DNA of 5,906 nt from Candidatus Altarchaeales archaeon A3 (lineage in GTDB: Archaea; Altiarchaeota; Altiarchaeia; Altiarchaeales; Altiarchaeaceae): NCBI GenBank assembly GCA_002083985.1, contig MTER01000143.1, forward strand, positions 3,797 to 9,702, given 5' to 3'. Below are positions 1 to 4,985 of this stretch, piece by piece. The notes under the pieces are model-generated. The model did not search any database, was not told the origin of the DNA, and saw only the letters and a list, made by a program, of their open reading frames with translations. Position 1 is the first letter of the stretch. Each line of letters opens with the position of its first letter. The position numbers were made by a program, and so were the translations under genes.

Positions 1-91
1 AATATATAATTTGTTTTGCATTTTTTGTATTTGTTTTTTTACAAAAATGAGCAGTACAAAATTTATTTACCCTAACTTATTGAGAAGTTAC
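1..91 (+). mobile_element. Right-hand part of a small TIR element (second copy of the 2983-3146 element), cut by the window edge
   Basis: The last 18 bases, AACTTATTGAGAAGTTAC (74-91), are identical to the right terminal repeat at 3129-3146. The 30 bases at 36-65 match 3091-3120 with three differences (positions 42, 53, 57), and 66-73 match 3121-3128 with three more. Further left, a block beginning GCA (18-35) aligns with 3074-3090 with one gap. No coding capacity is seen. It is a diverged copy of a non-autonomous element; its left end lies outside the window, so a target duplication cannot be read. Confidence 0.7.
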
Positions 92-109
92 ATATACTTT
101 AACTAAATT

Positions 110-264
110 AAATTTTTCATAGCGTAAAAATAGGTGACTTTTTTTCGCAATACATAAATTTTAAGATTTCTTTTAAGCGGAATTTTTAAAATATTGCTTT
201 TAATTTTTTCGATTTATATATGTGGGCACCAACAGTCACCTGTTAATTACGCCATCAAAAATTT
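110..264. repeat. 155-bp imperfect inverted-repeat element
   Basis: The left arm (110-139) and right arm (234-264) are complementary over about 30 bases with few mismatches. The matching blocks are AAATTTTT, AT, GCGTAA and the perfect inner octamer AGGTGACT (132-139) / AGTCACCT (234-241). The intervening 94 bases are AT-rich and non-coding. The form is that of a MITE-like element or a large cruciform. No transposase is present and no clear target duplication was found, so the mobile origin is inferred. Confidence 0.55.
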
Positions 265-277
265 ATGAAATTTTTGA
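255..277. repeat. Perfect 10-bp-stem hairpin
   Basis: TCAAAAATTT (255-264) and AAATTTTTGA (268-277) are exact reverse complements around an ATG trinucleotide. The hairpin sits on the junction between the 110-264 inverted repeat and the 273-360 inverted repeat and shares bases with both. It is AT-only apart from one C-G pair, so part of the symmetry may be compositional. Confidence 0.5.
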
Positions 278-360
278 ACTTGCTCAATATTAAGGGGCAA
301 ATCACTCGTAACCGTCAAAAAATCATGAATAACATTCACTCTTTATTGAGCATATTCAAA
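273..360. repeat. 88-bp inverted repeat with ends like those of the 164-bp element
   Basis: TTTGAACTTGCTCAATA (273-289) and the reverse complement of 344-360, TTTGAATATGCTCAATA, agree at 15 of 17 positions. The left arm contains AACTT(G)CTCAATA, close to the AACTTCTCAATAA of the terminal repeat at 2983-3000. The right arm contains TTATTGAG, as does the terminal repeat at 3129-3146. It is probably a short or internally deleted relative of that family, but the similarity is limited to the ends. Confidence 0.45.
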
Positions 361-373
361 TTTTTAAATACTA

Positions 374-432
374 AAACCTGTGAGGTTTCAATCTTTTAAA
401 ATGCTAGAAGCATTTTAAAATGAGAGTGAAAC
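374..432. repeat. Nested and competing hairpins
   Basis: The core is a perfect 12-bp stem, TTTTAAAATGCT (394-405) with AGCATTTTAAAA (409-420), and loop AGA. Outside it, GTTTCA (385-390) pairs with TGAAAC (427-432), extending the stem across an internal loop. AGGTTT (383-388) can instead pair with AAACCT (374-379), so two mutually exclusive foldings exist. The arrangement resembles an attenuator on paper, but no gene follows on the plus strand and none is close on the minus strand, so a repeat-element remnant is likelier. Confidence 0.5.
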
Positions 433-443
433 AAACTTAACTT

Positions 444-516
444 ATTTTCAAATCCCGAAAATTTAAAAATCTCCAGACAATTTTCAAATCTCAAAGATTT
501 TAAAATATCCGAACAA
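444..516. repeat. Two imperfect tandem units, 36-bp period
   Basis: Unit 1 (444-480) and unit 2 (480-516) start with the same 11 bases, ATTTTCAAATC, and agree at 30 of 37 positions. Unit 2 contains the small hairpin AAATCT-caa-AGATTT. There is no spacer between units, so this is not a CRISPR. The second unit overlaps the stretch that resembles the inside of the 164-bp element. Confidence 0.45.
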
Positions 517-546
517 TGGTGAGGTTATAGCGAAGTGATATAACCT
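479..546 (-). mobile_element. Inverted remnant of the left half of the 164-bp element
   Basis: Read on the minus strand, the stretch ATAACCTC...GATATTTT (about 528-502) matches ATAACCTC...GATATTTT at 3009-3035 over 27 bases. There are only five differences and all are transitions. The match then continues through an AAAATCT/GATTT hairpin to GAAAAT. Outside it lies a perfect stem, AGGTTATA (522-529) with TATAACCT (539-546). It occupies the place of the end hairpin at 2982-3014, although the stem sequence differs. I infer a decayed copy in opposite orientation. Confidence 0.5.
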
Positions 547-600
547 GTCCAAAACTCCTCAACCTCTGCGTCTCTGCTATGCTAAACAAATACAAATTTA

Positions 601-963
601 TTATATCAGTGCTTTGAGAACATCTTTCATTGTGATAATGCCTATACACGCTCCATTACTTATTACAGGCAATCTTCTGATGTCTTTTTCAACCATAATT
701 TTTGCCGCTTTTCCGACAGATGTATAAGGATCTATCTGAATGATTTCCTCATGCATTATTTTCTTTACGGACGAATTTAAAGGAATGTTTTCCTGAATCG
801 CCCTTAAAATATCCTTTTCCGTTAAAATTCCCCTTATTACATCATCTTTAATAACTATAACTGCTCCGATATTTTCATTAGTCATTAAATCAGATGCCTC
901 CTGTATTGTGGATTCTGGTTTTACCGAATGAATTTTCCTGTTCATTATGTTTATAACATCCAT
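601..963 (-). CDS. Tandem CBS-domain (Bateman module) protein
   Basis: This is a small cytosolic protein of 120 residues made only of two CBS repeats, about residues 1-57 and 66-120. Each ends in the family signature: GILTEKDIL (45-53) and GIITMKDVL (108-116). IGAVIVI and IRRLPVI form the preceding strands. Such pairs generally fold into a disc that binds AMP, ATP, SAM or another adenosine ligand and regulates a partner. The ligand and partner cannot be told here, and no effector domain is fused. I place the start at the ATG at 963, because family members typically open MxVxxIM; an in-frame TTG two codons upstream (969) is the alternative. It is divergent from pyrH with 96 bp between the starts, and its 3' end abuts the repeat island. 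Stand-alone CBS pairs are very common in archaea. Confidence 0.9.
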   Translation of the reverse strand: MDVINIMNRKIHSVKPESTIQEASDLMTNENIGAVIVIKDDVIRGILTEKDILRAIQENIPLNSSVKKIMHEEIIQIDPYTSVGKAAKIMVEKDIRRLPVISNGACIGIITMKDVLKALI

Positions 964-1059
964 TTTCAAATTTACTTATATATAGATTTCTAATTATTTT
1001 TATATTACTAATTATTATTTCTAAACTAAAATTAAACAAAAATTAAAATTAAATTAAAG
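964..1059. promoter_or_regulatory. Divergent promoter region between the CBS gene and pyrH
   Basis: The 96-bp spacer is almost pure A/T. TTTATATT near 998-1006 could serve as a TATA box for pyrH on the plus strand (leader of roughly 30 nt). The overlapping AATATAAAAA on the minus strand lies about 37 bp from the CBS start. A second minus-strand candidate, CTATATATAA (977-986), sits close to the CBS ATG. There is no Shine-Dalgarno sequence before either start. Boxes are assigned by eye in very AT-rich DNA, so exact positions are weak. Confidence 0.4.
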
Positions 1060-1731
1060 ATGAAAATTGTTTTTTCGTTAGGGGGTTCAATGGTATGTCC
1101 GGATGATATAGACAGCGACTATATCGGCAAATTTTCAAAATTTTCGGAGGAAATTTCAAAACGGGCTAAAATTTATGTTGTTGTTGGCGGAGGAAAAACT
1201 GCGAGAAAATATGTTGAAGTAGCAAGGAAATTTAATACGAGTGAATTCTTTTGCGATATTATAGGAATTTATGCAACCCGGCTAAATGCGTGCATGCTCA
1301 TATCTTCTTTAAATTTAGACCATTCATACCCTCCGTTTGAAAGTATAGAAGATGCCTCAAAAAGTAATGAAAAAATCGTTATAATGGGAGGAACGCATCC
1401 TATGCATACGACAGATGGAGTTGCTGCAATGCTTGCCGAGAATGTCAGGGCGGATTTATTCGTAAATTTAACGAATGTTGATTATGTATATGACAAAGAT
1501 CCGGGAAAATACAAAGATGCAAAGAAATATGAAAAGTTAAGTTACGATGATCTGATAAAAATTTTAAACAACAGCGAGATGGATGCTTCCGCAAATAACA
1601 TATTAGATTTGGTTGCGGCAAAAACAATAAAAAGAAGTAATATAAGAACATTGATTTTAAACGGGAAGGACTTTAAAAATTTAAAGAGTGCGATAAACGG
1701 AGAGAAATTTAAGGGAACTATTATTGAGTAA
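1060..1731 (+). CDS. pyrH: Uridylate kinase, archaeal type
   Basis: It phosphorylates UMP to UDP with ATP in the cytosol, the step that leads into UTP and CTP synthesis. It belongs to the amino acid kinase fold; archaeal and bacterial PyrH are hexamers unrelated to eukaryotic UMP/CMP kinase. At 223 residues it has the usual archaeal length. Visible motifs are the N-terminal phosphate loop SLGGS (6-10), VVVGGGKTAR (40-49), and D66-I-I-G...ATRLNA (66-77). These are followed by the UMP-site loop GGTHPMHTTDGVAAMLAE (110-127) and the ATP-site segment LTNVDYVYDKDP (137-148). The gene ends 12 bp from the 3' end of the cobD pseudogene, so the two are convergent. It stands alone, with no other pyrimidine gene in view. 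The ATG start is set by the motif at residues 6-10; there is no ribosome binding site. Confidence 0.95.
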   Translation: MKIVFSLGGSMVCPDDIDSDYIGKFSKFSEEISKRAKIYVVVGGGKTARKYVEVARKFNTSEFFCDIIGIYATRLNACMLISSLNLDHSYPPFESIEDASKSNEKIVIMGGTHPMHTTDGVAAMLAENVRADLFVNLTNVDYVYDKDPGKYKDAKKYEKLSYDDLIKILNNSEMDASANNILDLVAAKTIKRSNIRTLILNGKDFKNLKSAINGEKFKGTIIE

Positions 1732-1737
1732 ATTAAT

Positions 1738-1749
1738 GGCTTTTTATTT
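1738..1749 (+). terminator. Possible T-tract terminator after pyrH
   Basis: GGCTTTTTATTT follows the pyrH stop by 6 bases. Archaeal termination commonly uses T-tracts without a hairpin. The tract overlaps the last codons of the convergent pseudogene, so the T content may simply reflect Lys codons there. Confidence 0.3.
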
Positions 1750-2915
1750 AAATTCTTCCAGCGTCTCTTTAAATTTGTTTATAAATTTTTCATTGTCTTT
1801 ATGGGATCGGATGCACACTCTGACATAGTTGTTTTCCAGATTTCTAAAATTCCTGCAGTTCCCTGACGAATATTCCGTTTTCAGAAAGTTTTTAGGTAAA
1901 ATTGAGTGGGGCTTTAATTAGTGTCCATCCATAAACTCATATTTTTTGTCAATTTGTCAGATAAAATATGACAATTTGTGTGTGAACTCAAAAAAAAAAA
2001 ATTTCAAAATTTTTTACTTTATGGGCGGACACTAATTAACAAAAAATTTGTTTCTGATTCATAGACATTTACACCTTCAGTTTTTTTCAACTCGTAACGG
2101 ATAAATTTCTTTTCCTTTTCAATAAATGTATAAATCGCCTTTTTGAATTTTTCAATTTCTGATATCTGATTATTTAAAATTTCAGGAATTGTCTAACTGG
2201 CAAGTGAATTTATATTTCATGGATTGGTATGTGCATTTAATTTCTCAATTATATTTTTGTCTGAAACAGCGTATCCTAGTCGCAATCCAGGCAATCCGAA
2301 AAATTTTGAAAACGACCTCAAAACAATGAAATTTTTGTTTTTAACTCCGTGAATGAGCGTCTGCCTTTCTTCATCTTTTATAAATTCCATAAATGACTCA
2401 TCAGCCACAACAAGGGAAAAGTTTTCCGAAATTTCATAAATTTCTTCCCTGTTGAACAGCAAATTTCCCGTTGGATTATTCGGATTACATAAAAACAATA
2501 TGTCTCCTTTAAGGTCTTTTATTTTATCAACCGGAAATTTAAAATTTTCGCCCAAATTTAAAAAATGTATTTTTGCATTTACCGCATTCATTGCTCTTTC
2601 GTATTCGGAAAATGTCGGAACGAGGATTAAAGCACTTTTCGGATTAAAGGTAAGAGCAATTAAATATATCAGTTCGGATGTTCCATTACCCACCATAATA
2701 TTTTCGGGATTTATTTTTAAGTACCTCGCTATGCTTTCCTTCGTGTTTTTATTTATAGCGTCAGGATAATAAAAAACGGAATCAAGATTTTTTAATAGTA
2801 AATTTTTAATTCCTTTATATTTTAAGGGATTGATATTTGCACTAAAATCAAGGATTTTATTCTTGCCTTTTCCTGATTTTTTTATAAAGCCCAAACTTCC
2901 ATGTCTTGAATCTAT
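1744..2915 (-). pseudogene. cobD: Decayed threonine-phosphate decarboxylase (CobD) gene, split by a small TIR element
   Basis: The intact family makes aminopropanol phosphate for the lower arm of cobamides, using PLP. CobD rather than HisC is indicated by LDFSANINPL near the N-terminus, preceded by an HGS corresponding to the CobD HGG. Also present are NPNNPTG, the PLP-contacting Asp in VVADESFMEF, and the PLP lysine in LRSFSKFFGLPGLRLGY. Reading on in frame gives NP-stop-NINSLA, where the family has PWN: a Trp TGG has become TGA (2217-2219). TAG follows at 2193-2195. The frame then runs through ESETNFLLI to the element at 1921-2032. Removing the element and one TAATTA restores IKAPLNFT, TAA (1892-1894) and KLSENGIFVR. 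An extra base in CCC (1861-1863) shifts the frame, after which NCRNFRNLENNYVRV runs to the stop at 1744. No ATG, GTG or TTG lies upstream of TTG 2892-2894 before an in-frame TAA (2964-2966), although homology begins earlier; an ATA at 2913-2915 may be the lost start. The repaired length, about 345-350 residues, is normal. Confidence 0.88.
1921..2032. mobile_element. 112-bp non-autonomous TIR element (MITE) inserted in cobD
   Basis: The terminal repeats are GTGTCCATCCATAAA (1921-1935) and, on the other strand, GTGTCCGCCCATAAA (2032-2018), with two mismatches in 15. They are flanked by TAATTA on each side (1915-1920 and 2033-2038), read as a 6-bp target duplication; since TAATTA is palindromic, a shorter duplication with longer repeats is possible. 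Excising one TAATTA plus the element restores the CobD frame through NFLLIKAP, which supports the 6-bp reading. Inside are an 8-bp inverted pair CATATTTT (1938-1945) / AAAATATG (1963-1970) and a 13-A run (about 1990-2001). There is no coding capacity, so it must have been moved by a transposase encoded elsewhere; I cannot name the IS family. Confidence 0.8.
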
Positions 2916-2982
2916 CCTGTTTAAACGGTTAAAATTATCCTTTTCGAATATGCGTAATAAATATTAAATAAGATATTAATTG

Positions 2983-3146
2983 GTAACTTCTCAATAACTT
3001 GTGAGAAGATAACCTCGCTGTTGCTCAGATATTTTCAAAATCTATATGATTTTGAAAATGACAAAATATATGTGCACTTTTTGTGGATGTTTTTTATAAA
3101 AATGAGCCGTATAAAATTTATTCGCCCCAACTTATTGAGAAGTTAC
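2983..3146. mobile_element. 164-bp non-autonomous TIR element (MITE), complete copy
   Basis: The ends are GTAACTTCTCAATAACTT (2983-3000) and the reverse complement of 3129-3146, GTAACTTCTCAATAAGTT: 17 of 18 bases match. The left end also folds on itself, with CTTCTCA (2987-2993) pairing with TGAGAAG (3002-3008), extended by GGT/AACC. A perfect 12-bp stem, ATTTTCAAAATC (3031-3042) with GATTTTGAAAAT (3048-3059), lies inside. There is no open frame of note and no convincing target duplication. A diverged right end recurs at 1-91 and an inverted left-half remnant at 479-546, so this is a repeated family. It lies 68 bp upstream of the cobD remnant and may have separated it from its promoter. Confidence 0.75.
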
Positions 3147-3209
3147 GATTTTCCAAGTTCCGAACGGAATTTGCTTGCGCTTCGTTCATTGTTTATATGA
3201 GATTATCCA
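3147..3209. other. Short spacer with a GC-richer palindrome
   Basis: TTCCGAACGGAA (3158-3169) is a perfect palindrome, followed by TTGCTTGCGCTTCG, in otherwise very AT-rich DNA. It lies just beyond the 164-bp element and downstream of the small membrane gene on the minus strand. On that strand it could act as a 3' hairpin, but it is not followed by a T-tract. Confidence 0.35.
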
Positions 3210-3368
3210 TTATTTTTTCAGCCGGAAATATATTGAAATAAGTGCTATTATTATTATAATTATAATCACAATCTTTACGAAAAACATCAAAAATCCCCAT
3301 AAAAACCAAAGCAACGCCACTATCAAAAACACCGCAACTATTCCCAAAACAATCTTTTCAAAATCCAT
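3210..3368 (-). CDS. Small membrane protein, 52 residues, unknown function
   Basis: I do not recognise a family. The frame opens with ATG (MDFEKIVLG) and ends FRLKK-TAA. Almost everything between is hydrophobic: about residues 6-32 (IVLGIVAVFLIVALLWFLWG and on) and, after a lone Lys at about 34, a run of seven isoleucines followed by ALISIYF (35-48). This suggests two close transmembrane helices, or one long one, with acidic residues at the N-terminus and a basic RLKK tail that would favour the cytosol. It starts 51 bp after the serS stop on the same strand and could be the last gene of that unit or be driven by the repeat-rich spacer before it. The opposite strand also has an open frame here (3175-3384), but its residues are unlike a protein. 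Codons such as GTG and GCG in the hydrophobic part, and the normal membrane-protein composition, favour the minus strand. Confidence 0.6.
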   Translation of the reverse strand: MDFEKIVLGIVAVFLIVALLWFLWGFLMFFVKIVIIIIIIIALISIYFRLKK

Positions 3369-3406
3369 TTTAAATTTATTTTAAATTTATATTAAATTTA
3401 TATTAA
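3369..3406 (-). promoter_or_regulatory. Three exact TAAATTTAT copies at 11-bp period before the small membrane gene
   Basis: TAAATTTAT occurs at 3371-3379, 3382-3390 and 3393-3401, each separated by two bases, so the copies recur every 11 bp, about one helical turn. The inner TAAATTTA is itself a palindrome. The array ends 2 bp from the ATG at 3368 and fills most of the 51-bp spacer after serS. It could be a set of operator half-sites on one DNA face, a curved TATA-type promoter, or slippage in AT-rich DNA. Confidence 0.4.
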
Positions 3407-3419
3407 CACCTGATTTATT

Positions 3420-4919
3420 TTATAAAAATTTAATCCCTTTTTCTATTTCTTCTCTCTTTACATATTTCTTAAATTTCTCCGGCCAGTCATCATAATTAAA
3501 TCCGTGCTGTGCCAAAAATGCAACCAACCATCTTTCCAGTCCGATTCCCGTGCATCCGCTCCATAATTCCTCCTTTTGTGTTTTAATGTTAAAGGCAGAG
3601 GTATATTTATCTCCGACAATACTTAAATTCTGGAATTCAAGCCACTGACTTTCTTCCCTGCTTCCGCGATAAGGCAAATATGCCTCAAAATCAACAGTCC
3701 CTTTCCATAATTTAGCACCCTCTCCTTTTACACCTTCCGCTTCTCCGGCATGTTGCATATAAAACGGCACAACATCAGCCATTCTCCATTCCAGGTCCAA
3801 AATTTCATTAAATATAAATTTATATCGTTCAATCATCAGGTCCTTCAATTCCGTAAGGACTTCGGGAGTTCCTATATAAACGCATTCAATCCTGTGAAAT
3901 TCATCCACTCTCTCAATGCCGTGAGTTCCCCCAGATTCATACCTTGCTGAATTGACCGTTCTTTCAAAAATTTTTAAGGGCAAATTATCTTCTGCAATTG
4001 TTTTGTTGTTTAAGGCATGATATATCATCGGACACTGTGCATAAGTAATTCCGTAATTAATATCAACTAATTCCTTTAATTCTTCTTTCGGGATGTTTTT
4101 GGTTATTTTTACGACATCTTTGAAATGTTCCCATGCTGATTCATCTCTTGTCTTCGGATTAGCCACATAATAAATTTCATTAGGCATTCCATAAATATGT
4201 CCTGTTTTGAGCCATATTTCCAGCGGCTTTATATTTGAGGCAATTACTTCCTTAAATCCGCTCAATTTAACGAACTCTTCAACTGCAATTGTCTTCATTA
4301 CATTAAGCAGGTGTGCTGCCTGCGGAAAATAAAACCACTTTCCCTTACTTATCTGAAAAATCCATCCTCTCTTTCGCATCTCTTCGCTCGGATCCGTATT
4401 AAATTTGAGATCTTTTCTTTCGGATGACCATAATAAATTCCAGTATTCTTTCTTTCCTTCGTAATACTGTTTTGCTACTTTTTCCTTTATTAAATTTATC
4501 AGCCGGTCGGCATAATTATTGGTTAAGAAATTTTCATCTGCATCTTTAATCAGCACATTGCATAAATTTCCGTCAAATTTAACCTCTGCAAAAGGAACAG
4601 AGACCGGCTTTAGCGGAGTCCTATCTGTCTCAAATAAAATTTCGTATTTGTCTACAAAAATTTCCTTGATGCCGATGTGATATTTCTTCCCAGTATGTTC
4701 CGCCAATATTTTTTTGATTCTGGCAAATAAACTGTGTGCCCTGTAATCCGACAAAATTTCTAATTTTATATCTTTACTCACCTCAACATTTATTTTAAAT
4801 GCCCCGTCAATTCCCTTCTTTAAATTTTCAGCTTTGCTCAATACATCGTCTATTTCATCTTTACTTATTTCAGTAAATTCCCTGCTGCCTTTAATTGTCA
4901 CAGAAAGTGCAAATTTCAT
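3420..4919 (-). CDS. serS: Seryl-tRNA synthetase, type 2 (methanogen type)
   Basis: This class II synthetase attaches serine to tRNA-Ser in the cytosol. The 499-residue length and sequence are of the rare archaeal type, which differs from the common SerRS by a distinct N-terminal tRNA-binding domain (about 1-165) and an active-site zinc that binds the serine amino group. The three zinc ligands are visible: Cys296 in AQCPMIYH, Glu345 in motif 2 (ERVDEFHRIECV, 336-347) and Cys456 in motif 3 (SGCTGIGLERW, 454-464). The 49-residue spacing of the first two equals that of the Methanosarcina barkeri enzyme as I recall it (C306, E355, C461). Motif 3 Arg is R463. The helix-turn-helix-like insertion of this type would lie around 265-290. 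No truncation is seen. The gene follows the OapC-like gene by 66 bp on the same strand and precedes the small membrane gene. No second SerRS is in the window. Confidence 0.96.
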   Translation of the reverse strand: MKFALSVTIKGSREFTEISKDEIDDVLSKAENLKKGIDGAFKINVEVSKDIKLEILSDYRAHSLFARIKKILAEHTGKKYHIGIKEIFVDKYEILFETDRTPLKPVSVPFAEVKFDGNLCNVLIKDADENFLTNNYADRLINLIKEKVAKQYYEGKKEYWNLLWSSERKDLKFNTDPSEEMRKRGWIFQISKGKWFYFPQAAHLLNVMKTIAVEEFVKLSGFKEVIASNIKPLEIWLKTGHIYGMPNEIYYVANPKTRDESAWEHFKDVVKITKNIPKEELKELVDINYGITYAQCPMIYHALNNKTIAEDNLPLKIFERTVNSARYESGGTHGIERVDEFHRIECVYIGTPEVLTELKDLMIERYKFIFNEILDLEWRMADVVPFYMQHAGEAEGVKGEGAKLWKGTVDFEAYLPYRGSREESQWLEFQNLSIVGDKYTSAFNIKTQKEELWSGCTGIGLERWLVAFLAQHGFNYDDWPEKFKKYVKREEIEKGIKFL

Positions 4920-4949
4920 TTTAAATATATAGTAGATTTTTTAAAGATT
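4920..4949 (-). promoter_or_regulatory. Probable serS promoter, leaderless type
   Basis: On the minus strand CTTTAAAAAA (about 4946-4937) centres about 22 bp before the ATG at 4919. That is the distance expected if transcription starts at or next to the start codon. CTATATAT (4932-4923) is an alternative box but is too close to the ATG. No Shine-Dalgarno sequence precedes serS, in keeping with a leaderless message. Confidence 0.4.
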
Positions 4950-4970
4950 GAAAATTCTCAAAGAATTTTC
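4950..4970 (-). terminator. Hairpin between the OapC-like gene and serS
   Basis: GAAAATTCT (4950-4958) and AGAATTTTC (4962-4970) form a perfect 9-bp stem with loop CAA, 16 bp after the OapC-like stop codon. No strong T-tract follows on the minus strand, so it may be a weak terminator or processing site. Its place, directly before the serS TATA-like box, suggests the two genes are separate units. Confidence 0.4.
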
Positions 4971-4985
4971 GGTATTTTAAAATTT

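Larger units (their letters stand above)
1..600. other. 600-bp gene-free island made of repeat and element remnants
   Basis: No open frame with coding character is seen on either strand. Nearly all of the stretch is accounted for by an element end (1-91), inverted repeats (110-264, 273-360), hairpins (374-432, 522-546) and a tandem pair (444-516). Bases 547-600 hold a slightly GC-richer patch around CCTCTGCGTCTCTGC with no assignable function. No tRNA, rRNA or box C/D motif was recognised. Confidence 0.6.

Noticed and set aside
374..516. CRISPR array, suggested by a GTTTCAATC start and two 36-bp units
   Set aside because: The units are adjacent with no spacer, only two in number and 81% alike. 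GTTTCAATC occurs once. No cas gene is present.
1445..1651. Minus-strand frame inside pyrH
   Set aside because: It overlaps the strongly conserved kinase motifs on the other strand and shows no recognisable domain.
1744..1914. A continuous open frame through LPKNFLKTEYSSGNCRNF as the true C-terminus of cobD
   Set aside because: It is free of stops but lacks the conserved GI(F)VR segment, which is present in the adjacent frame as KLSENGIFVR. The open frame is a coincidence downstream of a +1 base.
1744..2894. Recoding of TGA as Trp and TAG as pyrrolysine to keep cobD functional
   Set aside because: TGA does fall on a conserved Trp, but the same frame also has TAA, a frameshift, a 112-bp insertion and no start codon, and the neighbouring genes need no recoding.
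2983..3146. IS200/IS605-type element, because the left end folds into a hairpin
   Set aside because: Those elements lack long terminal inverted repeats, whereas this one has 18-bp ends matching at 17 positions. No TnpA or TnpB trace is present.
3175..3384. Plus-strand 69-residue frame rich in Ile, Asn, Lys and Thr
   Set aside because: It is the antisense of the small membrane gene plus AT-rich flank. The heptaisoleucine run reads on both strands because ATA/ATT repeats are self-complementary, and the rest has no protein-like pattern.
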